From contig NZ_CP159510.1 of assembly GCF_040529185.1 (NCBI RefSeq), positions 2,604,001 to 2,668,000 of the forward strand: 64,000 bases of DNA, in the 5' to 3' direction. The position numbers were made by a program, and so were the translations under genes. Below, one piece after another: positions 50,774 to 59,977 of the stretch. This DNA comes from Sporolactobacillus sp. Y61 (lineage in GTDB: Bacteria; Bacillota; Bacilli; Bacillales; Sporolactobacillaceae). The notes under the pieces were generated by a model. The model was not told the DNA's origin and did not search any database. It worked only from the letters and a program-made list of their open reading frames with translations. Position 1 is the first letter of the stretch, and each line of letters opens with the position of its first letter.

Positions 50774-53700
50774 TTACTCACCCGCATGCTGTAACATATT
50801 TGATTTGGCAACACTGATCATTAATTTAATCCGGTTAATCTGGTTGATCTGGCTTGATCCGGCGTCGTAGTCAATGGAGACGAGATTGGCATCCGGATGG
50901 TTTTTCTTCAGCGCATTGAACATGCCGCGGCCAAGAATGTGGTTTGGCAAACAGGCAAAAGGCTGAACGCAAATCACGTTTTTACAACCGGAGTCAATCA
51001 GTTCGGCCATTTCACCCGGAAGCAGCCAGCCCTCGCCCATCTGGTTGCCGATGCTTAATATTCCGGAGGCTTTCTTCGCAATCTCGTCAATGCGTTTTGG
51101 CGGCTCGAAGCGTCCGCTTTCTGCCAGTGCACGACGGACCGGTGTCCGGTAATGCTCAATATATTGAGTGGCAACGTCTCCGATCAGGACCGGCACTTCG
51201 CCCTTTCCAAAATGATCCCGGCGGAATGTGCGATTATACAGTCCATAGAGGAAGAAATTTACAAAGTCTGGAACAACGGCTTCTCCGCCCTCGGACTCAA
51301 TGGTTTCAATCAAATGGTTATTGGCAAATGGGCTGAATTTAACATAAATTTCCCCGACAATACCAATTTTCGGCTTTTGTTCTGAGTTTACAGGGATCTG
51401 ATTAAAATCGGCGATGATAGCGCTGATTGTTCTTCGATACTTATTCATCGTAAATGTTTCCAGCAGATTGGAACAACGGGAGAGCCACAGGTGAAACATT
51501 CTGTCGGCTGATCCTTTTTCTTCTTCATACGGCCGGATGGCAAATCTGAGCTTCAGAAGCAAATCACCAAGGCAGGCAGAAACGACCAGCTTTTTAACAA
51601 GCGGCAGGGTAATTTTGAATCCTGGCTGCTGATTAAGAGCAGTCGAATGATTGAGTGAGATGACCGGAACATTGGCGAAACCGGCGCTGATCAGCGCCTT
51701 TTTCAATAACGCCAGATAGTTTGTCGCCCGGCACCCTCCGCCTGTCTGAGTCAGAATCACGGCGGTCCTTTTCAGATCATATTTACCGGATTTCAGAGCC
51801 GCTACCAGCTGTCCGACGGTCAGTATAGCCGGATAACAGGCGTCGTTATTGACATATTTCAGACCTTCTTCGACCTGAGCGGTACTCATCTTTTTCAGCA
51901 CTTCGAGGTGGTATCCGTGCAGAGCGAAGGCTTTCTCAAACAAAGCAAAGTGAGCCGGTATCATCTGCGGAGCCAGAATCGTATATCCTTTTCTGTCTTC
52001 TTTGCTGAAAACAGGTGCAGGTGAGGGAGGACCGTCAGGAAGTTTCTGGTCCGGCTGACCTTTTCGTTCTCTGATCGCCGCTTTCAGAGAGCGAAGTCTG
52101 ATCCGTACAGCGCCGAGGTTGCCGTTTTCATCCATCTTAATCCATGTATACAGTTTATGACCACGTTCCAGTATTTCCTGAACCGCTTCAGTTGTAATAG
52201 CATCCAGACCGCAACCAAATGATGTAATCTGAACAAGTTCAAGATTCGGATGCTCGTTGACAGTCTCTGCAGCACGGTACAGCCTGCTGTGATAAGTCCA
52301 TTGATTCACGACACTCCGGGATACTCTTTTTTTCGCGAGGTGGCAGACAGAATCTTCTGTCAGAACAGCCATATCCATCTTCGCAATTCCATTTGGAATG
52401 CCATGATTCACTTCGGGATCCAGATGGTATGGATGCCCTCCAAGTACAATTCCTGTCTGACCTGAATGTTCAAGCTTTGCTACCACTTCTTCACCCCGGT
52501 GGCGGATCCAGGCATGAAAAGCCATGTCTTCCTTTTTGGCTTTACTCAGAGCTCTTCGTAATTCGCTGTATGGAATATCCGGGAAGCAGGCATGCAGTTC
52601 ACGAGTCAGCGCCGACGGTTTATCCAGTGAAACAAATGGCTGAATGAAGCGGATCCCTTTTTCCGCAAGAATATCCATATTGACGCGTATCACTTCAGGG
52701 TAGGAGGAGACAATCGGGCAGTTATAGTGGTTATCCTGATCGACACTCTCCTGTTTCTCATAAACAACCGCAGGATAAAAGATGATGGATACCCCTTTTT
52801 CGATCAGATTAACGATGTGCCCGTGTACCTGTTTCGCCGGGTAACACACGGCCTCTGACGGTATGGTTTCCATTCCCTTCACAAAATTTCGCCGGCTGGA
52901 CGGATCAGAAAGGACTACGCGAAATTTCAATTCGGTAAAAAAGGCATGCCAGAAGGGGTAGTTTTCATACATATTCAGCACACGCGGGATGCCGATCGTT
53001 CCACGTATGGCGTCCTCAGCTTTAAGTGAGGGCCGGTCGAACAGAACATGGAGTTTTTCTTCCGCCAGATTTGGAACGGTAATTTTCTTTTTGGCCTTCC
53101 CTGCCCCCCTTTCACAGCGATTACCGGATATGAAAATCCGTTTATCAGGAAAGCGGGTAATCGTCAGACGGCAGCGATTCTGGCATCCTCTGCATCTCCC
53201 GTGATTCGTTTTAACAGTCAGCGAATCAATTTTCTGCGCTGAGAGCAGCGAGGAGTCCGCTTTTTCCCTGCTCCTTTCCCGGGCCAGAAGAGCGCAGCCA
53301 TAGGCCCCCATCAGCCCGGATAAATCCGGACGAACCACTTCTTTCCCTGTCATTTTTTCAAAGGCACGAAGGACCGCGTCATTTAAAAATGTCCCGCCCT
53401 GAACGACAATATGGTCCCCCATTTCGTCGACATTTCTCATCTTGATCACTTTAAATAATGCATTGCTGACGACAGAATAGGCGAGACCGGCAGAAATATC
53501 GGCAATACAGGCACCTTCCTTCTGCACCTGGCGGACTTTTGAATTCATGAATACCGTACATCTTGAACCCAGTTCCACCGGAGCCTTTGAAGACAGGGCC
53601 AGCCGTGCAAATTCTTTGACCGAATACCCCAGTGTGTCGGCAAAGTTTTCAAGGAAGGATCCGCAGCCGGAGGAGCAGGCTTCATTCAGCATAATCCTGT

Positions 53701-55006
53701 CTATCGCTCCATCCTTAACCTTCATGCATTTCATATCCTGGCCACCGATATCAATAATAAAGTCCACATCCGGCTGAAATTTCCTGGCCGCCCGATAGTG
53801 AGCTATCGTCTCTACTTCACCACTGTCAATCTGAAAAGCCGCCTGAATCAATTTTTCACCGTAACCGGTCACTACTGAATTGGCGATATGAACCTGATCA
53901 GGCAGCTGTTCAAACAGCCGGCGCAGACCCTTTCTGACCGACTCAATCGGATTGCCTTTATTGTTGTCATAATAAAAATAGAGGATCTCATCATTCCGGC
54001 CGGTCAGAACAATCTTCGTTGTCGTGGATCCGGCATCAATCCCCAGGAAACTGTTCCCTCTGTAATTTTCAAGAGATCCTTTATGCACCCTGGCCCTGGC
54101 ATGGCGCTGTTTGAAAGTTTCCCATTCTTCAGGGCTGTTAAATAGAGCGTCCTGTCTGCCGACAGACACGGAACGGCAGGCCTTGTTCATCGTTTCCAGC
54201 TGGCCGATGAACTTTCCGATATCGATACTGTCGTTCGATGAATCCGCCATGGCTGCACCTATTGCAACAAAATACTGACCATCATCCGACTCCATGACAT
54301 GCTCATGTGTCAGATTCAGGGTTTCCATGAATCGATGTCTGAGTTCTGGCAAAAAAGTCAGCGGACCCCCGAGAAAGGCCACGTTGCCCTTGATCGGGCG
54401 GCCGCAGGCAAGTCCCGAAACCGTCTGATTCACAACGGCCTGAAAAACAGAGGCTGCAATATCCTCTTTGCGTACACCGTCATTCACCAGGGCTTGTATA
54501 TCCGTTTTAGCAAAGACGCCGCAGCGCGAAGCAATCGGATAAATTCTTTCCGCCCCTTCTGCGAGTTTGTTTAACCCTGCGGCATCTGTCTGAAGCAGAG
54601 AGGCGATCTGATCAATAAACGCACCGGTGCCCCCGGCACAGGCTGTGTTCATCCGCTGTTCCATACCATGTGTCAGGTAGATAATTTTGGCATCTTCACC
54701 TCCAAGTTCAATCACGACATCAATATTCGGATTCCGTGCTTTCACCGCCTGAGTGCAGGCGACGACTTCCTGCACAAAGGGCACCCCGAGTTCCTCCGAC
54801 AGACTGATGCCAGATGATCCGCTTGCATGAAGCTGCAGAACCGCTGATGGAAATTTTTTAAATAAAGAATGGAGCAGCTGTACAGCCGTTTTTTTGATTT
54901 CAGAAAAATGTCTGCGATAGGATTTGAAAACCAGTTTATGTTCCGGATTGATCGCTACCATTTTCGCTGTAGTCGATCCAATATCAAGACCCACCTGCAA
55001 TTTCAT
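50774..55006 (-). CDS. Giant acyl-CoA dehydratase activase-like fusion protein
   Basis: The 1410-residue protein starts with two ASKHA-type activase domains (about 1-260 and 310-590) opening GLDIGSTTAKMV and LGIDAGSTTTKIV. Each has the cysteine pair that in HgdC bridges a 4Fe-4S cluster (ACAGGTGAF with SRCGVFAK; ACSSGCGSF with SRCTVFMNS). A cysteine knot CRGCQNRC...GNRCERG (about 617-645), a DUF2229-type region and a HgdB-like C-terminal half follow. HgdC uses ATP to fire one electron into 2-hydroxyacyl-CoA dehydratases. No dehydratase or CoA-transferase is nearby, so the role is unknown. It is co-translated with a TetR gene. Confidence 0.82.
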   Translation of the reverse strand: MKLQVGLDIGSTTAKMVAINPEHKLVFKSYRRHFSEIKKTAVQLLHSLFKKFPSAVLQLHASGSSGISLSEELGVPFVQEVVACTQAVKARNPNIDVVIELGGEDAKIIYLTHGMEQRMNTACAGGTGAFIDQIASLLQTDAAGLNKLAEGAERIYPIASRCGVFAKTDIQALVNDGVRKEDIAASVFQAVVNQTVSGLACGRPIKGNVAFLGGPLTFLPELRHRFMETLNLTHEHVMESDDGQYFVAIGAAMADSSNDSIDIGKFIGQLETMNKACRSVSVGRQDALFNSPEEWETFKQRHARARVHKGSLENYRGNSFLGIDAGSTTTKIVLTGRNDEILYFYYDNNKGNPIESVRKGLRRLFEQLPDQVHIANSVVTGYGEKLIQAAFQIDSGEVETIAHYRAARKFQPDVDFIIDIGGQDMKCMKVKDGAIDRIMLNEACSSGCGSFLENFADTLGYSVKEFARLALSSKAPVELGSRCTVFMNSKVRQVQKEGACIADISAGLAYSVVSNALFKVIKMRNVDEMGDHIVVQGGTFLNDAVLRAFEKMTGKEVVRPDLSGLMGAYGCALLARERSREKADSSLLSAQKIDSLTVKTNHGRCRGCQNRCRLTITRFPDKRIFISGNRCERGAGKAKKKITVPNLAEEKLHVLFDRPSLKAEDAIRGTIGIPRVLNMYENYPFWHAFFTELKFRVVLSDPSSRRNFVKGMETIPSEAVCYPAKQVHGHIVNLIEKGVSIIFYPAVVYEKQESVDQDNHYNCPIVSSYPEVIRVNMDILAEKGIRFIQPFVSLDKPSALTRELHACFPDIPYSELRRALSKAKKEDMAFHAWIRHRGEEVVAKLEHSGQTGIVLGGHPYHLDPEVNHGIPNGIAKMDMAVLTEDSVCHLAKKRVSRSVVNQWTYHSRLYRAAETVNEHPNLELVQITSFGCGLDAITTEAVQEILERGHKLYTWIKMDENGNLGAVRIRLRSLKAAIRERKGQPDQKLPDGPPSPAPVFSKEDRKGYTILAPQMIPAHFALFEKAFALHGYHLEVLKKMSTAQVEEGLKYVNNDACYPAILTVGQLVAALKSGKYDLKRTAVILTQTGGGCRATNYLALLKKALISAGFANVPVISLNHSTALNQQPGFKITLPLVKKLVVSACLGDLLLKLRFAIRPYEEEKGSADRMFHLWLSRCSNLLETFTMNKYRRTISAIIADFNQIPVNSEQKPKIGIVGEIYVKFSPFANNHLIETIESEGGEAVVPDFVNFFLYGLYNRTFRRDHFGKGEVPVLIGDVATQYIEHYRTPVRRALAESGRFEPPKRIDEIAKKASGILSIGNQMGEGWLLPGEMAELIDSGCKNVICVQPFACLPNHILGRGMFNALKKNHPDANLVSIDYDAGSSQINQINRIKLMISVAKSNMLQHAGE

Positions 55007-55671
55007 GAATGATCTCCCTCCTGCCGGATGAAAACATGTGTTGTCAGAATAGATGGTAAATAAAAGCGAACAATATTTCTGATTTGTTCATCTGTAAGCG
55101 CATTCGAACCTTTGCTTTCTGAAAGTACTCCGTCAATAAAAACATAAGTAATGAGCGTTCCGACGAGACTCCGTGCGGCGATTTCAATATTGTCGATGGT
55201 GACGCATGGAGACTGATTGGCCTTCATCAGTAGTTTTTCGACATTATTCAGACCACGCACAGGTACCGCATCACGAAAAAGCCGGGCAAGTTCCGGGAAC
55301 TGTACCACTTCAGCCACGACCATTCGGGCCAGTTTCAGATAATCGACCTGCATAAAATGGTCCAGAAGATTCCTGGAGAAGAGTACAAGGGATTTTTCAA
55401 CATCAGGAGGAGTTGAAAAATCCAGTTTTTTTAACATTTCTGAGCATGCATCGTCAGACAAAAGAAAAAGTTGATGTTCAATCACATCGAACAGTAAGTC
55501 CTCTTTACTTTCATAGTAGGAATAGATCGTTTGCTTGGAAACGCGAGCCTGTTCCCTGATTTCATCAATACTTGTTGCGGCAAAACCTTTTTCCAGAAAG
55601 AGCTTTTTGGCTGCCTGAAGAATCTGATTCTTCTTTTTTCGGGCTCTTGAAGATTGAGCATTCCGGTTCAT
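55003..55671 (-). CDS. TetR/AcrR family regulator
   Basis: This 222-residue protein has a canonical TetR N-terminal HTH (ILQAAKKLFLEKGFAATSID, then ARVSKQTIYSYYESKEDLLF) and a helical ligand domain. Its stop overlaps the start of the giant activase gene as ATGA, so the two are one transcript, and the regulator probably controls its own operon. The ligand is unknown. Confidence 0.9.
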   Translation of the reverse strand: MNRNAQSSRARKKKNQILQAAKKLFLEKGFAATSIDEIREQARVSKQTIYSYYESKEDLLFDVIEHQLFLLSDDACSEMLKKLDFSTPPDVEKSLVLFSRNLLDHFMQVDYLKLARMVVAEVVQFPELARLFRDAVPVRGLNNVEKLLMKANQSPCVTIDNIEIAARSLVGTLITYVFIDGVLSESKGSNALTDEQIRNIVRFYLPSILTTHVFIRQEGDHS

Positions 55672-55826
55672 AGCCTCACCCTTCTATCACATGACTTGAT
55701 CGGAACTGTACCGTTCAGTTTGATTGTAACCCATTTCATTCCAGATAAACTGAGAATCAGAATTTGTTCCTTTTATTGTCATATTTTTATAAAAACCGTT
55801 TTCGCACCTGAAAATCCCCACAGGTG

Positions 55827-55858
55827 AAAAAAGAGAATCCTCTGATCAGAGGATTCTC
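55827..55858. terminator. Terminator after the DCC-family gene
   Basis: GAGAATCCTCTGATCAGAGG and its continuation form a perfect 26-base palindrome (55833-55858), followed on the minus strand by six Ts. A second hairpin CACCTG-CAGGTG lies next to it (55805-55826). Confidence 0.88.
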
Positions 55859-55876
55859 CTTCTTTTGTACATTTTG

Positions 55877-56272
55877 TCACTTCAGCCTGCAATTTTCATC
55901 CTTACATCTGCCGACCGGAATGATGTTACGCCGGGTAGCAATCCAGTCATAGAGCCTGCTGCCCAGGCCCATTTTATTCAACAAATAGAGAACCGGCCAG
56001 GCTGGTAAGAGCAGCGGAACCCGTAATGTGATAGCCATAACGGCATCTATGCCTGAAAATATTTCCGATGTTTTCCCGCTAATGACATGCAGACGCTTTG
56101 CCAGATTCTTTCCATCTACAGCCAAATCCTTCAGATTTTCCTGATCTCTGAAGCCAATCAGCTTCAGTCTGCTTAACCAGTCCAGCTTTTCAAGATGATT
56201 TTTTATTCCCACACACAGAGGACACCAGTTATCATATAGAATGAGCAGTTTATCGGCCGTTTCATGATTCAA
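55877..56272 (-). CDS. DCC-family thiol-disulfide oxidoreductase-like protein (DUF393)
   Basis: This 131-residue protein begins LLILYDNWCPLCVGIKNHLEKLD. The D-x-x-C-P-L-C motif (Cys17, Cys20) is the DCC signature that names the family. A hydrophobic stretch (VPLLLPAWPVLYLLNKMG) follows. It may act on disulfides at the membrane; this is not established. It starts at TTG 56272 with GGAGGG upstream and follows the L,D-transpeptidase gene by 22 bp on the same strand. Confidence 0.82.
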   Translation of the reverse strand: MNHETADKLLILYDNWCPLCVGIKNHLEKLDWLSRLKLIGFRDQENLKDLAVDGKNLAKRLHVISGKTSEIFSGIDAVMAITLRVPLLLPAWPVLYLLNKMGLGSRLYDWIATRRNIIPVGRCKDENCRLK

Positions 56273-56294
56273 CCTGATCCCTCCGTAAATCTTG

Positions 56295-57677
56295 TCAATA
56301 GATAATCACCGGCTCGTTCTGTTCAAGATTTTCATAGACGGTCTTCATGACAGCCGGCGGTGTGTTGACACATCCTCCGGAACCGTTATGAATATAGGCA
56401 TCCTTCGCCCAGTTTTTGCGCCATCCGGCGTCATGGAATCCACATCCGCTCATGGTAAAAGGCGCCCAGTAAGAAACCTTAACTGAATAATTCGGATTCC
56501 CCGCCTCACTGCCCTCAAGTGTTGAGGGGGATTCTTTGTACATAATATACCATAATCCCTTTGGTGTATCCTCTCGGGTATCATGTCGTCCTGTCACCAC
56601 GTGGGTTGTCAGCACCATTTTCCCGTTTTTATAAATCCAGATACGCTGATCTTCAATCGATACTTCGGCATACGTATACCCTATCCCGTTATTCTCAGTG
56701 GTATGATAACCAATTCCATAGGTGCTGTAGCCGACACCGTAGACATAATAGGCACGCAATGATTTTTCGCCTGACTCAAACGCCTTTTTCAGGCGGGCGC
56801 TCTCTTTGTCCACATCAATTGTCCATCCATAGGATTGCCCTTTAACTGTGATGTTCTTTCCTGAATGCGTCCGAAAGGGAAAGTTTTTATGCAACGTGGA
56901 CTGGGAACGGTTGATTTCCCCAATCTTAGCACGTAAAGGCTCGGGATCAACTTTTACTTTTAAATCCTTCGTAACCGAAGCATTCCTGATCAGCGTCTTT
57001 GCAGGTAACGGGTATTTTTTATTCTGTACCTGATAAACCACAGTCCGCTGAAGTAATTCCTGTAACGACTTCATTTCCTTCTTAACGGTCGGGCTGTCTG
57101 CTGCAAGCGGCTGAAGATACACGGGTTCCAGATGGATATCACTGTGACTGGATTTTTTGTCAAAACTATCCAGCATTTTTTCGACATCAAACTGGTTGCC
57201 CTTTTTGCTTTTTGTGATGATCACCCGGCCGTTTACCAGTGAAGCCGCAGCATCCACCGGTGCCTGTCTTTTTTTATTCAGCGAGTTAAGTTTCGTCTCT
57301 GCCTGTTTTCTCAGCGTCTGAATCCGGTTCTGATCCGCTTTGGCAGGCAATACTGTAAAGTGATTTTCTTTCGAGGAAGGCCACCAGGTCTTTTGCTTAT
57401 TCAGAAGCTTTTCTATCTCAGGCAAATCTTCAGATGAGAAGCCTGTTTCCGTATCAGCGCCATTGAAAATCCTCTCTTCGCCAATATAGATATCATTTTT
57501 CAGATGGACATTTTTTAGCTTATGAATCACATCATGCTTATTCAGTCCGCCGACCTGAATGCCGTTAATGCTGACATGTCTGTTAAAATGAGTGGACTGA
57601 TAATAGGTCACCCCTGCAAGAATCAGTACCGCAGTAAGGACGGGAACTGCTATGAGTAAAACGGTTTTTCTTTTGAT
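56295..57677 (-). CDS. Membrane-anchored L,D-transpeptidase (YkuD domain, PG-binding_4)
   Basis: The C-terminal 120 residues are a YkuD domain with the catalytic motif YIHNGSGGCVNTPP (His and Cys). The middle contains repeated VanW/PG_binding_4-like modules. It would make 3-3 cross-links or attach proteins in the wall. The first GTG (57611) would cut off a perfect signal anchor (KRKTVLLIAVPVLTAVLILAG). That anchor is in frame back to a TGA at 57684-57686, and the only codon with a good ribosome site (GAGGTGAG) is ATC at 57677. I give that as the extent; the start is unusual. Confidence 0.8.
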   Translation of the reverse strand: MKRKTVLLIAVPVLTAVLILAGVTYYQSTHFNRHVSINGIQVGGLNKHDVIHKLKNVHLKNDIYIGEERIFNGADTETGFSSEDLPEIEKLLNKQKTWWPSSKENHFTVLPAKADQNRIQTLRKQAETKLNSLNKKRQAPVDAAASLVNGRVIITKSKKGNQFDVEKMLDSFDKKSSHSDIHLEPVYLQPLAADSPTVKKEMKSLQELLQRTVVYQVQNKKYPLPAKTLIRNASVTKDLKVKVDPEPLRAKIGEINRSQSTLHKNFPFRTHSGKNITVKGQSYGWTIDVDKESARLKKAFESGEKSLRAYYVYGVGYSTYGIGYHTTENNGIGYTYAEVSIEDQRIWIYKNGKMVLTTHVVTGRHDTREDTPKGLWYIMYKESPSTLEGSEAGNPNYSVKVSYWAPFTMSGCGFHDAGWRKNWAKDAYIHNGSGGCVNTPPAVMKTVYENLEQNEPVIIY

Positions 57678-57689
57678 TTTTTCTCACCT

Positions 57690-58016
57690 CAGGTTCGGAA
57701 TAACTATTAATCTACCCTGTCTATTACAAAAAGGTTTCACTGGTGTAACAATATGTCTACTTTAATCGTTTCCAGTTTTTTTAACAAGTCTGATAGATCA
57801 AGTTGTTTCATTATTGTTCACAGTCCCGACACAATTTAACGAAGGAAAACGAGATGCTGATGTCAAAGTATTAGTCTGTACCCCAAATGAACCTCGTTGT
57901 TTTATCTGCCCTTATGATTTTTGCTCATTCCCCAACGATCATTTCTGTTCATTTTCCAGAGCTTTAAAGCCGCCCCCCCTCCCCAAAAACAGTCACTGTC
58001 AAAAGGGGTTTTATTG
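57690..58016. other. Upstream region of comGC without comGA/comGB
   Basis: This 327-bp stretch lies between the divergent L,D-transpeptidase gene and comGC. No comGA or comGB coding sequence, or remnant of them, can be read in it. A 67-codon plus-strand frame (57814-58017) has no ribosome site or family likeness. A promoter for comGC should be here, but I see no strong match. Confidence 0.55.
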
Positions 58017-58355
58017 ATGCTGAACAAAGTTCGTCAACTGGTTCTTACAACGCAGCGCGGGTTCACACTGATCGAAATGATGGTTGTATTGATGATTATT
58101 TCCATACTTCTTCTGATCGCCGTTCCGCAAATGACAAAAACACAGGGGGTGGTTCAAAATAAGGGCACAGAAGCTACTGTTGAACTCGTTCAGGCACAGG
58201 TCGCTGCATACAAGATGGATCATGACGGGGCTCTGCCTCCGGACCTTGATACACTGATCACGGAAGGCTATCTTGACACCGTGACGACTCCGGACGGTGC
58301 GGCGTTAACGTATGATGCGACAACAGGTGATGTCCATGCCCCCGTATCAGACTAA
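58017..58355 (+). CDS. comGC: Major competence pseudopilin ComGC
   Basis: This 112-residue pseudopilin is the main subunit of the DNA-uptake pseudopilus. The prepilin peptidase site is QRG-FTLIEMMVVLMIIS, with the Glu at +5, followed by the hydrophobic helix LLLIAVPQMT. The globular part has the typical AYKMDHDGALPPDL. I chose the ATG at 58017 with AAAGGGG upstream; the frame is open to 57921. It is the first gene of the cluster; comGA (ATPase) and comGB (platform) are absent upstream. It overlaps comGD by 20 bp. Confidence 0.93.
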   Translation: MLNKVRQLVLTTQRGFTLIEMMVVLMIISILLLIAVPQMTKTQGVVQNKGTEATVELVQAQVAAYKMDHDGALPPDLDTLITEGYLDTVTTPDGAALTYDATTGDVHAPVSD

Positions 58356-58773
58356 AGGCTTTACAATACTGGAACTATTAATTGTTCTGTCTGTTATCAG
58401 CATTATTGCCCCCATCTCTTTTCTGGCATTGTCCCGAACCGCAGACGAACAGAATATGAAGCATTTTTCAGAGGAGCTGCGCGAGACGATAAGTGATGCA
58501 CAGATGGATGCCATTTCTTCATCCACCATGATCAAAATTATTTTTAACACAGATCAGGATTATTTTTCCGTACTCAAAAATCGGAAAGAAACCAAAAAGC
58601 CGCTGCATCCACGGCTGTGGATGGCGAGTAATTTAAACAAAAAGACGATTTTTATCACCTCTCAGGGAACTTTTTCTCAATCAGGGACCTATGCTTTTTT
58701 TCTCGGAAATATTCGATACGAGCTGATCATTTATCTTGGACAGGGGAGATTCAGAATTGACAAAACAAGCTGA
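58336..58773 (+). CDS. comGD: Minor competence pseudopilin ComGD
   Basis: This 145-residue minor pseudopilin has cleavage site TKG-FTILELLIVLSVIS with the conserved Glu at +5. The C-terminal part is beta-rich. The ATG at 58336 follows AGGTGATG and lies inside comGC; an upstream ATG at 58312 is less likely. It needs ComC-type prepilin peptidase and the ComGA/GB machine encoded elsewhere. Confidence 0.88.
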   Translation: MPPYQTKGFTILELLIVLSVISIIAPISFLALSRTADEQNMKHFSEELRETISDAQMDAISSSTMIKIIFNTDQDYFSVLKNRKETKKPLHPRLWMASNLNKKTIFITSQGTFSQSGTYAFFLGNIRYELIIYLGQGRFRIDKTS

Positions 58774-59083
58774 ACGCGGTGTATTTTTTACAGAAGCAGC
58801 CCTGTCCATTTGTATCCTCACGATCGTCATCCTGATGCTCTTGCCGGTCATCCCTCATGTTTACAGAGAACGTCAGGTGATTCAGCAAAAAACAGAGGCA
58901 CTGCAACTCCTCCGTTATCATCTCGTCAGATGGAAAGCCTCGCCTGAGTCCATTCCTGAGCCTGTTTCCAGCTATCCTTTTGACCTGAAATGGGAGAAAA
59001 AAACCGGGAAGGAAGCCATTCTTTCCGTCAGCTGGACTTATGACAACCGGCACTATCAGTTACGCAGTGAGGCAAGAAAATGA
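58757..59083 (+). CDS. comGE: Minor competence pseudopilin ComGE
   Basis: This protein of about 108 residues starts at TTG 58757 with AGGGGAG seven bases upstream. The pseudopilin-like segment is ERG-VFFTEAALSICILTIVIL, in which Glu is at +5 of the mature form. The rest is short and polar. The assignment rests on order (GC-GD-GE-GF-GG) and on the N-terminal helix. It overlaps its neighbours. Confidence 0.8.
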   Translation: MTKQAERGVFFTEAALSICILTIVILMLLPVIPHVYRERQVIQQKTEALQLLRYHLVRWKASPESIPEPVSSYPFDLKWEKKTGKEAILSVSWTYDNRHYQLRSEARK

Positions 59084-59532
59084 AAAAACAGGATGGATTC
59101 ACACTCCTGTCGACATTATTAGGACTCAGCATATTCTCGGTCGTCCTCCTGCTCGTGACCTGTGCAGCAGGAATACTGGCCAGCCGTTTTCAGGATGATG
59201 TCGGCCTGAGAAAAGAAATCACTATTTTCCTTTCACAGACTGCACTGGAACTGCATCAATCAAATGCGATCAGCTGTTCAGATGGCAACAGGACGCTGAT
59301 TCTTTTGAAAGATGATCAGGAAATCACGTACAAACTTGATTCAAAGGGTCGGCTGGTCCGGTCCGTTGACGACAGAGGGTATGAGATTGTCCTGCAAAGA
59401 ATAAAAAGCGTGCGGTTCGACACCGATGGCAGATACCTGTTTATTCATCTGGTGGATCAGCAGCATCGATCTTATTTTCTGGTAGACAGTACTTATCTTG
59501 GTAAGGAGGCAGTTAACAATTCCCTTGACTAA
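59080..59532 (+). CDS. comGF: Minor competence pseudopilin ComGF
   Basis: This 150-residue protein has N-terminal KKQDG-FTLLSTLLGLSIFSVV, a pseudopilin-like helix lacking Glu at +5, as is usual for ComGF. The C-terminal pattern YKLDSKGRLVRSVDDRGYEI and SVRFDTDGRYLFIHL matches the ComGF domain. It overlaps comGE as ATGA and comGG by about 35 bp, depending on the comGG start. Confidence 0.87.
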   Translation: MKKQDGFTLLSTLLGLSIFSVVLLLVTCAAGILASRFQDDVGLRKEITIFLSQTALELHQSNAISCSDGNRTLILLKDDQEITYKLDSKGRLVRSVDDRGYEIVLQRIKSVRFDTDGRYLFIHLVDQQHRSYFLVDSTYLGKEAVNNSLD

Positions 59533-59902
59533 TCAGAACGGTTTTATTCTCCCGGTCACCTTGTTCGTTTCAACACTTCTGATCGCTTTCGTTTTTCACG
59601 CGATTTTTCTGATGGCAAGTGACCGAAATTTTTTTCAATCCTCTTACGCTCATTTTCAGATTCAGCAGTTAAGAGAAAATGCACTTGCCGAGATTGGGGA
59701 ACGCGTACGCAGTACATCACTCCCTGAAAGCGGACATTTCAGCTATGATTCCGGTACTGTGACCTTCACAGCACTGAAAAGCAGTGAACAGGTTGCTGTC
59801 ACCTTTACGGTTTACTCTGGACAGAATACGGAAACGGATCGGATGATTTACCGTCTTCCTGACGGCCAGCCTGTCACCTGGTTTGAGAAAACAAATCCAT
59901 AA
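59498..59902 (+). CDS. comGG: Minor competence pseudopilin ComGG
   Basis: This protein of about 125-134 residues has the helix QNGFILPVTLFVSTLLIAFVF (landmark) and a polar C-terminal domain. The start is uncertain: AAGGAGG at 59501-59507 is followed by ATT 59519 and TTG 59525 in frame, while TTG 59498 lies on the wrong side of it. ComGG is the most variable pseudopilin, and the call rests on position as last gene before yqzE. Confidence 0.75.
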   Translation: MVRRQLTIPLTNQNGFILPVTLFVSTLLIAFVFHAIFLMASDRNFFQSSYAHFQIQQLRENALAEIGERVRSTSLPESGHFSYDSGTVTFTALKSSEQVAVTFTVYSGQNTETDRMIYRLPDGQPVTWFEKTNP

Positions 59903-59977
59903 TGCTTCTGAATGTATGAACACTTACAAAAATGGACACGCTGTATCCAGAAAAACTGATGAAAGGACTCTTTCGTT

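Noticed and set aside
57814..58017. 67-codon frame before comGC as a comGB remnant
   Set aside because: Its sequence is not hydrophobic and shows none of the ComGB segments. It ends at the comGC ribosome site by chance.
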